The translations under genes were made by a program, and so were the position numbers. A DNA stretch of 64,000 nt, from NCBI GenBank assembly GCA_028287785.1, contig JAQBOZ010000030.1:1-64000 (forward strand), read 5' to 3'. This DNA comes from Chlorobiota bacterium (GTDB lineage: Bacteria > Bacteroidota > Ignavibacteria > OLB7). Of the stretch, positions 18,244 to 27,232 are shown in pieces; position 1 is the stretch's first letter, and each line of letters opens with the position of its first letter. A model generated the notes under the pieces. It did no database searches. It was not told where the DNA came from and saw only the letters and a list, made by a program, of their open reading frames with translations.

Positions 18244-19172
18244 CGGAGATCGTACCGGATAATGGCGCTGATGCCGTACACTCCGATATCGGAATTCGGC
18301 GACTTGTTGATCCTGTTGAAACCGTAGTCCAGCGTCAGCTCGGGGGAGAACTGAAAATGGTCGTTGAGCTGATAGACGATTCCCCCGCCAAGCCTGATCG
18401 AGTAGTGCAGCCCCGATGGGCTCGGCACGTCGCCGGATTCCTCGATGGCCCGTTTCAGCGGCGTTCCGGACCCGGGATAGAAGCAGTCCTGGCCGCCGAG
18501 CCTCCGCGTGCGGGTGAGCGAGGTGGAGAGGGGATGCTCGCCGGTGAGCCCCGCGGTGATATACCAGGAGGAGAATGTGAGCTTGGCGGATGCCGCGATC
18601 TTCAGATAGTTGATGTTCGCGCGCCAGTCGTGGATCGATGTTCCGAGCGATTGGGTGCCATCGCTATGGACGCATGGTTCCTGCACGGAGCCCCCGCCGC
18701 CGAAGCTGATATGATCGTACTGGGCGGTGAAGAGGAGGGAGAGCGCCTGGTTGAGCGGGTACTCGAAATCCCCCCCGAACTGGTATCCGAACCCGGCCGC
18801 GCTGGTATAGATATCGGTTTCGCCGCTGACATCCCCCACATCGAGCGGGACATTGTTCAGATAGCGGTCGTTGGTATAGCTGGTCCGGTTGATGCCGGCG
18901 CGAATCCCGATCTTGAGGTTCGGCCTATTGCGGCGGTTGTTCGGCGTAAGAACATCGCCGGTCTTTGGACGGAACGATGAGCCGGAAGTGGTATCGCCCG
19001 ACTTCGGTGCTCCGCCGGGAGAGGGCCGCGTTGCCGATCCGGGCGTTGCAATGGAGGAATAATATGCCGGCTGGGCCGAAAGCATGGCGGCCCCCAGCGG
19101 GAGCCATAGCGCCATCATCGTGGCGATACCTCGCAATCGAACCAATTGTATACTCTTTACACAGCCGATCAT
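18240..19172 (-). CDS. Outer-membrane beta-barrel protein coupled to PD40/OmpA lipoprotein
   Basis: This 310-residue protein has a signal sequence (ALWLPLGAAMLSA) and a low-complexity linker rich in Gly, Ser and Pro. Its barrel region carries strands such as LKIGIRAGINRTSY, FGYQFGGDFEYPL and LRLGGGIVYQLNDHFQF, resembling PorT/OMP_b-brl_2-type barrels. The start at 19172 is supported by GGAG upstream; longer in-frame starts exist. The stop overlaps the next start by ATGA. The pairing of a barrel with a PD40/OmpA lipoprotein recalls PorP-PorE-like pairs, but membership in T9SS is inference. Confidence 0.8.
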   Translation of the reverse strand: MIGCVKSIQLVRLRGIATMMALWLPLGAAMLSAQPAYYSSIATPGSATRPSPGGAPKSGDTTSGSSFRPKTGDVLTPNNRRNRPNLKIGIRAGINRTSYTNDRYLNNVPLDVGDVSGETDIYTSAAGFGYQFGGDFEYPLNQALSLLFTAQYDHISFGGGGSVQEPCVHSDGTQSLGTSIHDWRANINYLKIAASAKLTFSSWYITAGLTGEHPLSTSLTRTRRLGGQDCFYPGSGTPLKRAIEESGDVPSPSGLHYSIRLGGGIVYQLNDHFQFSPELTLDYGFNRINKSPNSDIGVYGISAIIRYDLR

Positions 19173-19483
19173 ACACGCTCCAGGCTTATGCCTCTGTCGC
19201 TTGGTTGCCAAACAGCCCTGCCCCCGAGGATTCCCACGGTCGGCAGGGTTGGCGGGTATTATGCCTCATACATGATGCCAAACAATGGTAACCGGGGGGA
19301 TGAAGTGAAACTAACAAAGAAGGAGGGACCGAACCGTAAGTTTCTATCCCTGTGATGGACTGTTTGAGGCGAATGGTTTCAAACGCCTGCTGAGAAGAAT
19401 GGGGGAATGACGGGTTATTGGAGTCGGCGGGAACAGCGGCATATGGACGATATCATCCACTGTCGATGCGATGGGAGAACATC
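19173..19483. other. Divergent intergenic region
   Basis: These 311 bases lie between the barrel gene (minus) and the FG-GAP gene (plus) and should hold both promoters. A seven-base inverted repeat CCCTGCC/GGCAGGG spans 19216-19248. No small gene or RNA is recognisable. Confidence 0.4.
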
Positions 19484-20401
19484 ATGGAAATGCAACAGTC
19501 TCTGGTTCGATGGGCATTGCTTTGTCTTGCGGCGATCATTCCAGGAGCGGGCGTTGCGCGTGGGCAGGGGACGATCACGGCGAACCCGGGGGCGGAGGTG
19601 TTTCACGGGCCCTGGAGGGATGACGGCTATTCCGATCCCAGGGCAATGCCGGCGGAGTACCGTTTCCTGGGTGCGCCGGGCTCGCTCGGGGATATCAATA
19701 ACGACGGGCTCGATGATTTCGGCATCCACGTGTTCCCGGATGGGGCGTGGGAACTCCATCTGGGGGACACCACGAACCATTTTCATGGGCTCAGGATTGC
19801 CTGCGGGTTTCCCGGTTACGGGAATGGTCCAATCGCTCCGGATCATCCGGTGGTCGGTGATTTCTGGGGGACGGGACGGCGGGCGGTGGCATTCGGCGGC
19901 TACCAGGGACAAGATCCATTGTCCAGGTATCAGCTTGCTATCTATCGGACCGATTCAGGCGCTCTGGCTCCATGCCCCACTCTGCTGCTCGATCCGGTCA
20001 GGACAATGACCCCATCGACCGACCTGACATTGACAACAATCGTGACCGGGGACCTTGACGGCAATGGGGCGGATGAGCTTGTGGTCGTCAGCTCATCGGT
20101 CAGACGCAACGGCATCGATGACGGGCCGGAGATCTGGATCTATCGTGGCGGGCCGGATTTCCAGGTGGATCGCCCCTCCCTCATTATCCGCACACCCTGC
20201 ACCGCCGCGGGCATGGCGGATCTTGATGGCGATCACCGCCTCTGCGATATGAGCGGGAAGATGATGGCGGCCGGCCGGGTGGAATCGTGGCGAGGCGAGG
20301 CGCTCTGGAACTGCGCGGGAACGCCCGCGGGCGTCTATCTGCTGAGCATCTTCGATCGCGACGGCGCGCTTATCGCGACGCGACGGATCGTCAGAGAGTA
20401 G
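19484..20401 (+). CDS. Secreted FG-GAP repeat protein with shortened T9SS sorting domain
   Basis: This 305-residue protein has a signal peptide (LLCLAAIIPGAGVARG) and calcium-binding-loop FG-GAP repeats: DINNDGLDDF (70-79), DLDGNGADEL (189-198) and an abrupt third, DLDGDH (245-250). The third loop runs directly into RLCDMSGKMMAAG and a C-terminus of the T9SS type A kind (AGVYLLSIFDRDG, RRIVRE). The sorting domain therefore lacks its first strands, as if an in-frame deletion had joined the two. The start is supported by GGGAGA before the ATG at 19484. It is probably exported to the cell surface; its function is unknown. Confidence 0.75.
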   Translation: MEMQQSLVRWALLCLAAIIPGAGVARGQGTITANPGAEVFHGPWRDDGYSDPRAMPAEYRFLGAPGSLGDINNDGLDDFGIHVFPDGAWELHLGDTTNHFHGLRIACGFPGYGNGPIAPDHPVVGDFWGTGRRAVAFGGYQGQDPLSRYQLAIYRTDSGALAPCPTLLLDPVRTMTPSTDLTLTTIVTGDLDGNGADELVVVSSSVRRNGIDDGPEIWIYRGGPDFQVDRPSLIIRTPCTAAGMADLDGDHRLCDMSGKMMAAGRVESWRGEALWNCAGTPAGVYLLSIFDRDGALIATRRIVRE

Positions 20402-20407
20402 CGGGCA

Positions 20408-20884
20408 TCACGTCGCGTGATAATCCCCGGACTTCCCGCCATGTTTCTCCAGCAGCCGGACCCGTTCGATCACGATCCCCTTGTCGATCCCCTTGCACAT
20501 GTCGTAGATGGTGAGCGCCGCCACCGATGCCGCCGTCAGCGCCTCCATCTCCACGCCGGTCCGTCCCGTCACCTTCACCGTCGCCTCGATCGTGACGGTG
20601 GAGGCGGTATCGTCCATGGAGAAGCCGATCGTCACGCCGGTGATCGGCAGGGGATGGCAGAGGGGGATCAGATCGCTCGTCCGTTTGGCGGCCATGATGC
20701 CGGCCACGCGCGCCACCCCCAGGGCATCCCCCTTCTTCAGCGTCCCGGCCGCCAGCGCGGCGTATGCCTCCGGTGCCAGCCTGACGACGGCCTCCGCGGT
20801 GGCGACCCGCTCGGTGATCTCCTTGCCGCCCACATCCACCATGCGGGCGTTGCCGTGTTCGTCGAGATGGGTAAGATCGGGCAT
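20408..20884 (-). CDS. moaC: Cyclic pyranopterin monophosphate synthase MoaC
   Basis: With MoaA, MoaC makes cyclic pyranopterin monophosphate, the first step of molybdenum cofactor synthesis. The 158-residue protein is complete: LCHP (75-78), [11 protein letters not shown] (107-117), DMCK (128-131) and the C-terminal K-GG-SG pattern (147-153). It is convergent with the FG-GAP gene, with only six bases between stops, and lies 84 bases downstream of the transketolase pair on the same strand. No other moa or moe gene is in the window. Confidence 0.96.
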   Translation of the reverse strand: MPDLTHLDEHGNARMVDVGGKEITERVATAEAVVRLAPEAYAALAAGTLKKGDALGVARVAGIMAAKRTSDLIPLCHPLPITGVTIGFSMDDTASTVTIEATVKVTGRTGVEMEALTAASVAALTIYDMCKGIDKGIVIERVRLLEKHGGKSGDYHAT

Positions 20885-20914
20885 TGTGCCTGCGATTGAA
20901 TGCTTGAAACAACG

Positions 20915-20934
20915 AGGGGGCGCAATGGCCCCCT
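20915..20934 (-). terminator. Small hairpin between transketolase and moaC
   Basis: AGGGGGC and GCCCCCT pair around a six-base loop. On the minus strand the stem is followed by CGTTGTTTC. It may be a weak terminator or an attenuator between the transketolase pair and moaC. Confidence 0.4.
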
Positions 20935-20968
20935 GTCGAAGTCGTTCTCGAAATCATTCGGTCGAACG

Positions 20969-22060
20969 TTACGCCACAGCTTCCTCGGACTTCCGGTCCG
21001 CCTCGATCAGCGCGTCGATCGGGAAGATCGTTCCCGGCTTCGGATAGCCCTTCGGATGTTCTCCCTCCATGCCTACCTCGGTCATTGCCTGAAGCCCGTT
21101 CCACTCGCCGGAGCGGCGCTTCAGCACCTTCTTCACCGAGTTGTAGACATCCTTCGCGGTCAGGCCGAACGCCTCCATCAGCTCTCCCGGCGAGCCGGAG
21201 CCGCCGAACGTATCGGCGACGCCGACGAACTCCATCGGCACCGGCGTGTTCTTCACCACCACCTGCGCCACGGCGGAGCCCATGCCCCCCATGATCTGAT
21301 GTTCCTCCGCGGTGACGATGGCGCCGCACTCCGCGGCAGCCTTCGCGATCGTCTCGGTATCGATCGGCTTGATCGTATGGAGGTTGATCACGCGCGCCTG
21401 AATCCCCTCTTTGGCAAGCTCCTCGGCGGCCACCAGCGACTCCCAGACCATCCAGCCCGTGGCGATGATCGCGACATCATTCCCATCGCGGAACGTCTCG
21501 GCCTTGCCGATCGTGAACGGCGTATCCTCGCGCGTGAACGACGGAACCGCCTCGCGGCCGAAGCGGATGTAGGCGGGGCCGTGCATCCGGCCGATGGCGA
21601 TGGTCGCCTTTTTCGCCTCCAGATAATCGCATGGCACCACCAGTGTCATGTTCGGAAGCGCGCGGAGGAAGGCCATATCCTCCAGGATCTGGTGGGTGGC
21701 GCCGTCCGGGCCCACGGAGATGCCGGAATGCCCGCCGCCGATCTTCACGTTTGCCTCGTTGTAGCAGACGGAGATGCGAAGCTGGTCCGCGTTGCGAAGC
21801 GCGCAGAAGGCGCCGTAGCTGGCGAAGAAGGGGACCTTCCCGCTGAGCGCGAGCCCCGCCGCGACGGTGGTCGCGTTCTGCTCCGCGATCCCCATCGAGA
21901 AGAAGCGATCGGGGAAGCGATCTCTGAAGTAGTTGGTGAGCACCGACCCGGTGATATCACCCCCCAGCACGACGATCCGTTCGTCGGCCTCTCCAAGCTC
22001 GACGAGTCCCTCGCCGAAGCCGAAGCGGGTTGCCTTGGAGCCGTATTTCTCGAAGTTCAT
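20969..22060 (-). CDS. Transketolase, C-terminal subunit
   Basis: This 363-residue protein carries the pyrimidine-binding and C-terminal domains of transketolase. The catalytic Glu is E60 in SMGIAEQN. Further motifs are FFASYGAF and the substrate-site segment GGHSGISVGPDGATHQ. It pairs with the separately encoded N-terminal half 83 bases upstream to make a full thiamine-diphosphate enzyme of the non-oxidative pentose phosphate pathway. Split transketolases are known in many bacteria and archaea. The C-terminal half is about 40 residues longer than common archaeal versions. Confidence 0.93.
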   Translation of the reverse strand: MNFEKYGSKATRFGFGEGLVELGEADERIVVLGGDITGSVLTNYFRDRFPDRFFSMGIAEQNATTVAAGLALSGKVPFFASYGAFCALRNADQLRISVCYNEANVKIGGGHSGISVGPDGATHQILEDMAFLRALPNMTLVVPCDYLEAKKATIAIGRMHGPAYIRFGREAVPSFTREDTPFTIGKAETFRDGNDVAIIATGWMVWESLVAAEELAKEGIQARVINLHTIKPIDTETIAKAAAECGAIVTAEEHQIMGGMGSAVAQVVVKNTPVPMEFVGVADTFGGSGSPGELMEAFGLTAKDVYNSVKKVLKRRSGEWNGLQAMTEVGMEGEHPKGYPKPGTIFPIDALIEADRKSEEAVA

Positions 22061-22143
22061 GTGTATAGCCAGTTCAGCTTATGTGAAGTCGGTCGGGGGC
22101 CGACGGAGCGTTCGATGTTCGGATGGTCCGCGCCTGCTGTTGA

Positions 22144-22995
22144 TCAGTTGCTGTTCGGCAGCAGCTCGTCCAGCGCCTGCTTTGCCTGATCGGCCGATGG
22201 GGGTTTGCCGTGCCACTCGTACTTGTCCTGCATGAAGGAGACGCCGGCGCCCATGTAGGTTCTGGCGATGATGCAGGTCGGCCTTCCCCTGGTATCCTTC
22301 GCCTCGTCGAACGCGGCAAGGAGCGCGGCGTGATCGTGTCCGTTCACCTCGATCACATGGAAGTTGAACGATTCGAACTTCTCCTTGATCGGATAGACGT
22401 TCATCACGTCGGGGACGCGGCCGTCGATCTGGCAGTCGTTGTTATCGACGATCATGCAGAAGTTGTCCAGCTTGTAGTGCGCGGCGGACATCACGGCCTC
22501 CCAGATCGAGCCCTCCTGCAGCTCGCCATCGCCGGTGAGGCTGTAGACGCGGGCGTCGTTCCTGTCGACGAGTTTATCGGCCATCGCCATCCCCACGGCA
22601 ATCGAAAGCCCCTGGCCGAGCGATCCGCTGCTGGTCTCGATTCCCGGCAGGTGCATGTCGCGTCCCGGATGTCCCTGAAGCCTGCTGCCGAACTTCCTGA
22701 GCGTAAGCAGCTCGGACTTCGGGAAGAAGCCGGCGTTGGCGAGCGTGGCGTAGAGGACGGGGCACATGTGCCCGGCCGAGAGGACGAAGCGATCGCGCCC
22801 CGGCAGATCCGGGTTTTTGGGATCGTACTTCATGACGCCTCCCAGATAGAGCACGGCGAAGATATCGCTGGAGCCGAGCGGGCCGCCGGAATGGCCGCTT
22901 CCCGCCTCGACAAGCGAGCGGATGATGCTGCGGCGGATCTCCGTGGCGATCCCGGCCAGCTTCTCGGGAGATTGACGTTCGTTGGTAAACGGCAT
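22144..22995 (-). CDS. Transketolase, N-terminal subunit
   Basis: This 283-residue diphosphate-binding half of transketolase has GSGHSGGPLG (32-41), FVLSAGH (70-76) and the thiamine-diphosphate/Mg motif GDGELQEG (155-162) with N185 or N186 downstream in VDNND. It is the first gene of a minus-strand unit with the C-terminal half and perhaps moaC. It diverges from the TPR gene across 259 bases. No clear Shine-Dalgarno site is seen. Confidence 0.94.
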   Translation of the reverse strand: MPFTNERQSPEKLAGIATEIRRSIIRSLVEAGSGHSGGPLGSSDIFAVLYLGGVMKYDPKNPDLPGRDRFVLSAGHMCPVLYATLANAGFFPKSELLTLRKFGSRLQGHPGRDMHLPGIETSSGSLGQGLSIAVGMAMADKLVDRNDARVYSLTGDGELQEGSIWEAVMSAAHYKLDNFCMIVDNNDCQIDGRVPDVMNVYPIKEKFESFNFHVIEVNGHDHAALLAAFDEAKDTRGRPTCIIARTYMGAGVSFMQDKYEWHGKPPSADQAKQALDELLPNSN

Positions 22996-23254
22996 GGGAC
23001 GGAAGGAATGAATCTTGATCGTAGAAATTGAACCACGAAACTACGAAACCTCGGGCGATTGGCGAGTTACTAGTGGTTAATTGCGAGCGCATGGCCCCGG
23101 TGGCACGCGGATCTGACGGGGGCGTCTTGTGCGTAGCAGACGTTTTGAGTAGGTTTACCCTTCTCTGTATCAAACCACGCCCTGACGGGTATTGTATCTT
23201 GGCTCGAGTTCAAACTATATCAATCGATAGATCATCCAATCAACCGAACATTCT

Positions 23255-24742
23255 ATGAGAACAACTCTTGTTGCTCTGTCGGCCGCCACGCTCTTTCTGG
23301 CATTGAGCGGGTTCGATTGCGCCTCGACGGAGATGACGACTGCGAAGCTCGCTATACGCAACAGGGATTTCCAGAAGGCTGCCGATAACCTCAAGAAGGA
23401 AGTTGCCGCCCATCCTCAGAACGGCGAGGCATGGCTGATGCTGGGGGATATCTACAACGGACAGGGAAAGTTCGTTGATATGTCCAACGCCTACGAGAAG
23501 GCCCTGGTCGCCACCCAGCCGGCGATGACGAAGGAGGAGCGGGAGAAGATCACGATCGACCGCTTCAATGCGTGGCTTACCAAGTACAACGAGGCGCAGA
23601 CCGACTACTCCGCGCACAGGCTGGAACTTGCGTCCGCCAATATCGATACCGCCGCCATGCTCCGCCCGAACTACTCGGAGAATCTCTTTCTCCGCGGGCT
23701 GATCTACCGGGAAGTGCCGAACAAGGAGAAGGAGACGGCCGCCTACAACCAGTATATAAGCCTGGTGCAGCCGGAGGTGGATGAGGGGATGAAGGCGGGA
23801 CTGGCGCTCGGCATGACCACCGCGCAGGTGGAGGCCAGGCTCGGCAAGCCCACCAAATCGCAGGTGAGCGATACTGCCGGCGGGTTTCTCTACTATGCGC
23901 CGAAAAATGTCTCGGTGTTCTTTACTCCCGGCATGCGCGGAGGGGCGCCCGAGGTGGAGGGATGGACCTTCTTCAAGACGCCGCCGAGCGATATCGAGCA
24001 GCAGTTGAGCCATCCCCTCAGGAGCGCTCCCTACTACTCGCTCGCCGTCGATGCGTACCAGGAGGGGGAGAAGAACACCCAGCGGTACGATGACGCGCTG
24101 AAGTACTTCAGGCTGGTGGAGAAGCTGGATACCAAGCAGGAGGCCGTTGGCCCGATTATCGCCGATATCTACACCAGAACCAAGCGGACCGGGGAGGCGA
24201 AGGTCTCGTACGAGGACGCAATCCGCCAGAGCCCATCGGACCCGAGCCTGTATATCAACTACGGAACGTTCCTGGTATCGCAGAAGGATTACGACGGCGC
24301 GGTCCAGAATTTTGAAAAGGCTCTGACGATCTCCAAGGGGAAGGATAAGGACAAGGAGGAGACGGCCCTCTTCGATCTGGGCGCGGTCTACAAGAACTGG
24401 GGCGCCGATCTCCAGAATGCCGCCGGCGATAAGGCCACGAACGCGCAGACCGCCGCGTTCAGTGAGAAGCTGAAGAAGTCGCTGAGTTATTTCGAGGAGA
24501 TCAGGAAGATCAAGAAGACTCCGGATTTCGCGCTGGAAAGTGAAATCGCGAACCTCTATGAGGTGCTTCACAACGACGCGGGGTTGAACCAGAGCGTGAA
24601 GATTCTGGAATCCCTCCAGAGCACGGAGGGGGGGAATGCGGCATATTGGGACACCATGGAGCTTGCCTATGCATACCTGGGCAAGAATGATAAGGCCGCA
24701 GCCGCTCACAAGCGCGCGGAGGATCTGCAGAAGGGGAAATAG
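23255..24742 (+). CDS. Exported TPR-repeat protein
   Basis: This 495-residue protein has a signal-like start (LVALSAATLFLALSGFDCAS). The Cys could suggest a lipoprotein, but Asp directly before it is not a canonical lipobox. The rest is helical with TPR repeats, for example QKAADNLKKEVAAHPQNGEAW, DPSLYINYGTFLVSQKDYDGAVQNFEKAL and a final AYAYLGKNDKAAAAHKRAEDL. An inserted non-TPR segment near 200-260 includes an OmlA/SmpA-like phrase, GMTTAQVEARLGKPT. It is likely a periplasmic assembly scaffold. A terminator follows. Confidence 0.8.
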   Translation: MRTTLVALSAATLFLALSGFDCASTEMTTAKLAIRNRDFQKAADNLKKEVAAHPQNGEAWLMLGDIYNGQGKFVDMSNAYEKALVATQPAMTKEEREKITIDRFNAWLTKYNEAQTDYSAHRLELASANIDTAAMLRPNYSENLFLRGLIYREVPNKEKETAAYNQYISLVQPEVDEGMKAGLALGMTTAQVEARLGKPTKSQVSDTAGGFLYYAPKNVSVFFTPGMRGGAPEVEGWTFFKTPPSDIEQQLSHPLRSAPYYSLAVDAYQEGEKNTQRYDDALKYFRLVEKLDTKQEAVGPIIADIYTRTKRTGEAKVSYEDAIRQSPSDPSLYINYGTFLVSQKDYDGAVQNFEKALTISKGKDKDKEETALFDLGAVYKNWGADLQNAAGDKATNAQTAAFSEKLKKSLSYFEEIRKIKKTPDFALESEIANLYEVLHNDAGLNQSVKILESLQSTEGGNAAYWDTMELAYAYLGKNDKAAAAHKRAEDLQKGK

Positions 24743-24788
24743 GCACTCCCCCCTCGCTCGCGCGCTCCACGGAAGCAGGATGTACACG

Positions 24789-24818
24789 GGGCGGGAGGCC
24801 GGCATGGCCTTCCCGCCC
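24789..24818 (+). terminator. Rho-independent terminator after the TPR gene
   Basis: GGGCGGGAGGCC pairs with GGCCTTCCCGCCC (one bulged base) around a short loop, followed immediately by TTTT. It lies 46 bases after the TPR gene stop. Confidence 0.75.
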
Positions 24819-24899
24819 TTTTCGGCAGACAATCACGGATGGGCCGGGATGTGCCCGTCCATTCAATTCATCAACGCAGCAATTGCCGGCATACGCGCC

Positions 24900-25232
24900 A
24901 TGAGCAACAATAACAATAACGAAGATCCCCAGCAGGGACAGCAGATCAACATCGAGCTCGGTGAAAAGGAAGCGGAGGGGATCTACTCCAATCTCGCCAT
25001 CATCAGTCATTCGCCGGCGGAGTTCGTTATCGACTTCACCCGCATCCTCCCCGGCGTTCCACGCGCCCGCGTTCACGCGCGCATCGTGATGACGCCGCAG
25101 CATGCCCGCCTTCTCCTGAGCGCGCTTGAGGATAATATCAGCAAGTACGAGCGGCAGTATGGGGAGATCCCGATGAACGGCAGCGGCCAGTTCGGCTTCC
25201 AGACGCCGGAGTCCGGGGAGAAATTCCACTAG
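24900..25232 (+). CDS. DUF3467-family protein
   Basis: This 110-residue cytoplasmic protein begins with an Asn/Gln-rich tail and then matches the DUF3467 family: YSNLAIISHSPAEFVIDF, RARVHARIVMTPQHA and a C-terminal helix LLSALEDNISKYE. The start at 24900 gives the family-typical length. An open extension upstream crosses the preceding terminator and is rejected. Its role is unknown in all bacteria I know of. Confidence 0.9.
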   Translation: MSNNNNNEDPQQGQQINIELGEKEAEGIYSNLAIISHSPAEFVIDFTRILPGVPRARVHARIVMTPQHARLLLSALEDNISKYERQYGEIPMNGSGQFGFQTPESGEKFH

Positions 25233-25264
25233 GATTCCGGTTCGCCGTTTGTGGTGACTCAATT

Positions 25265-25297
25265 CGTCCTCCTCTTCCGGGTTCGGGGGAGGAGGCG
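25265..25297 (+). terminator. Hairpin after the DUF3467 gene
   Basis: CGTCCTCCTC pairs with GAGGAGGCG around a GC-rich loop, 32 bases after the DUF3467 stop, followed by TTCGTT. It is a plausible terminator before the GH57 gene. Confidence 0.5.
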
Positions 25298-25417
25298 TTC
25301 GTTACGGCGGATCGATCATCCGGCCATCGGACCCGCCCCGCGACAACGGCCACGCGGTCCGTCCGGCCCACAGAAGCGGCATCCGCCGCCACCCGATCAT
25401 CGAACTACACAGGCATC

Positions 25418-27166
25418 ATGGACGGCTCCCTCGTACTGATTCTTCATACGCATCTCCCCTATGTGCTCCGTCACGGCAAGTGGCCCCACGGCTCCGACTG
25501 GCTCTGCGAGGCGGCGGCCGAGTGCTACATACCGATATTGAACGAGTGCAACGCGCTGATGCGCGATGGCATCACCCCCAACATCACCCTCTCGATCTCC
25601 CCGGTGGTCCTGGAACAGCTTGCCGACGCGGAGTTCCCGGCCATCTTCAACGCCTATCTCGATGAGAAGATCGAGGCGGCCGTGAGCGATCGCGCATACT
25701 TCGCCGACCGGCCGGCGGAGGCCGGGTTCCTTCCCCTCGCCTCCTACTGGCGCGACTGGTATGCCGACCGGAGCGATGATTTCAACGTCCGCTACGGACG
25801 GAACCTTGTGGCCGCCATTGCCGATCTGGCGGAGCGCGGAGCGATTGCCCTTCAGACCTGCGGCGCCACCCACGGATACTTTCCTCTCCTCGGAAGAGAT
25901 GAGAGCATCAGCGCGCAGCTCGGCCTGGCCGTGGCAACCCATCGCGCCCATTTCGGGGACGCGCCGCGCGGGGTATGGATGCCGGAGTGCGCCTATCGAC
26001 CCTGCTATTTCTGGACTCCCCCGGTTCCCACGCCGTATGCTCCGGCCATGGTTCGGAAAGGGGTGGAGCAGTTGATCGCGGAGCACGGGCTGGAGTATAC
26101 CGTGGTGGACAGCCACCTGACGCGGGGCGGCAGGCCGCTGGGAATCTACGCCAGCCGTTTCGACGCGATGCGCGGAATGGAGGGGCGCGGAGAGCGCTTC
26201 CTGCCGCTCGATAATACCCGCTCCATCCACGATCTCTATCGCGTCTGTTCCACCGGCGACCCGGATTCCGGCATGACCGCCATCTTCACCCGCGATGCCG
26301 GGACCACCCTCCAGGTCTGGAGCGGCATCTACGGCTATCCCGGCGATCCGGAGTATCTGGAGTTTCACAAGAAGCATCACAACAGCGGCCATCGCTACTG
26401 GCGCGTGACCGATTCGCAGATCGATCTGGCGCTCAAGACGGAGTATCGCCCCGAGCTGGTCGACGCCAGGATTCGGACGCAGGCGGCGCATTTCGTGAAG
26501 ACGGTGGAGGAGGAGATGCTCCGCTTCCGCGCTGAGACGGGGAGGGCCGGCACGCTCGCCGCGCCGTTCGATACCGAGCTGTTCGGGCACTGGTGGTTCG
26601 AGGGGCCGCGCTTTCTTGGAGAGGTGATCCGCCTTGTCGCGGCCAGCCGCACCATCCGCATGCGAACGGCGCCGGATGAACTGGATGACAAGGACCCCGG
26701 CATCGTCATTCAGATCCCCGAGGGCTCCTGGGGGGAGGGGGGAGCGCACGATGTGTGGCTCAATCCCTCCACCGAATGGACATGGCCGATGATCTACGAA
26801 GTGGAGGCGCGCTTTCACGATCTGATCGCCGGCAGGGGGAGCGATCCGCTGGAAAATCGTATCCTGAGACAGATGGCCCGGGAACATCTTCTGCTTCAGG
26901 CCTCGGACTGGCAGTTCCTGATCACTACGGGATCGGCTTCGGACTATGCCACGAAGCGTTTCCGGGAGCATTACGACAACGCCATGCTCCTGGCCGGCTG
27001 GGCCGATTCCCTCAGGCGCGACATGCCCCTCAGCCTGGAACAGACCAACGCCCTGGCGGAGATGGAATCGATCAACAGGCTCTTTCCCGATCTGCGGCTC
27101 GATCACTGGATCACCCCGGAATCGCTCGTATCGCCTGCTCGCCCCGCTTCCCGGCGATCGGAATGA
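25418..27166 (+). CDS. GH57 1,4-alpha-glucan branching enzyme
   Basis: This 582-residue glycoside hydrolase family 57 enzyme resembles the branching enzymes that create alpha-1,6 links in glycogen. The N-terminal motif HTHLPYVLRHG (10-20) is characteristic. The catalytic nucleophile is probably E190 in VWMPECAYRP and the acid/base D385 in FDTELFGHWWFEG. A C-terminal helical domain (DUF1957 type) follows, with W and ASDWQFL motifs. It works in the cytoplasm. No glgA or glgC is in the window. It is followed by a frameshifted small gene and topA. Confidence 0.92.
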   Translation: MDGSLVLILHTHLPYVLRHGKWPHGSDWLCEAAAECYIPILNECNALMRDGITPNITLSISPVVLEQLADAEFPAIFNAYLDEKIEAAVSDRAYFADRPAEAGFLPLASYWRDWYADRSDDFNVRYGRNLVAAIADLAERGAIALQTCGATHGYFPLLGRDESISAQLGLAVATHRAHFGDAPRGVWMPECAYRPCYFWTPPVPTPYAPAMVRKGVEQLIAEHGLEYTVVDSHLTRGGRPLGIYASRFDAMRGMEGRGERFLPLDNTRSIHDLYRVCSTGDPDSGMTAIFTRDAGTTLQVWSGIYGYPGDPEYLEFHKKHHNSGHRYWRVTDSQIDLALKTEYRPELVDARIRTQAAHFVKTVEEEMLRFRAETGRAGTLAAPFDTELFGHWWFEGPRFLGEVIRLVAASRTIRMRTAPDELDDKDPGIVIQIPEGSWGEGGAHDVWLNPSTEWTWPMIYEVEARFHDLIAGRGSDPLENRILRQMAREHLLLQASDWQFLITTGSASDYATKRFREHYDNAMLLAGWADSLRRDMPLSLEQTNALAEMESINRLFPDLRLDHWITPESLVSPARPASRRSE

Positions 27167-27232
27167 TGTTCCGCCGCGCCGGTCCTGCGGCAACCTCCGG
27201 CGCCCTGGGGGCATACAACGTGTTCCATAATC

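Noticed and set aside
19216-19248. Inverted repeat CCCTGCC/GGCAGGG as an operator or riboswitch
   Set aside because: Seven-base arms with a 19-base spacer are expected by chance in GC-rich DNA; no riboswitch core was found.
20408-22995. Complete pentose phosphate or molybdenum cofactor operon
   Set aside because: Only the two transketolase halves and moaC are present; no other gene of either pathway is next to them.
25250-25263. GTGGTGACTCAATT, similar to the left terminus of the MITE-like family
   Set aside because: No internal palindromes or second terminus follow; a terminator hairpin and the GH57 upstream region occupy the next bases. Too short to call a solo end.
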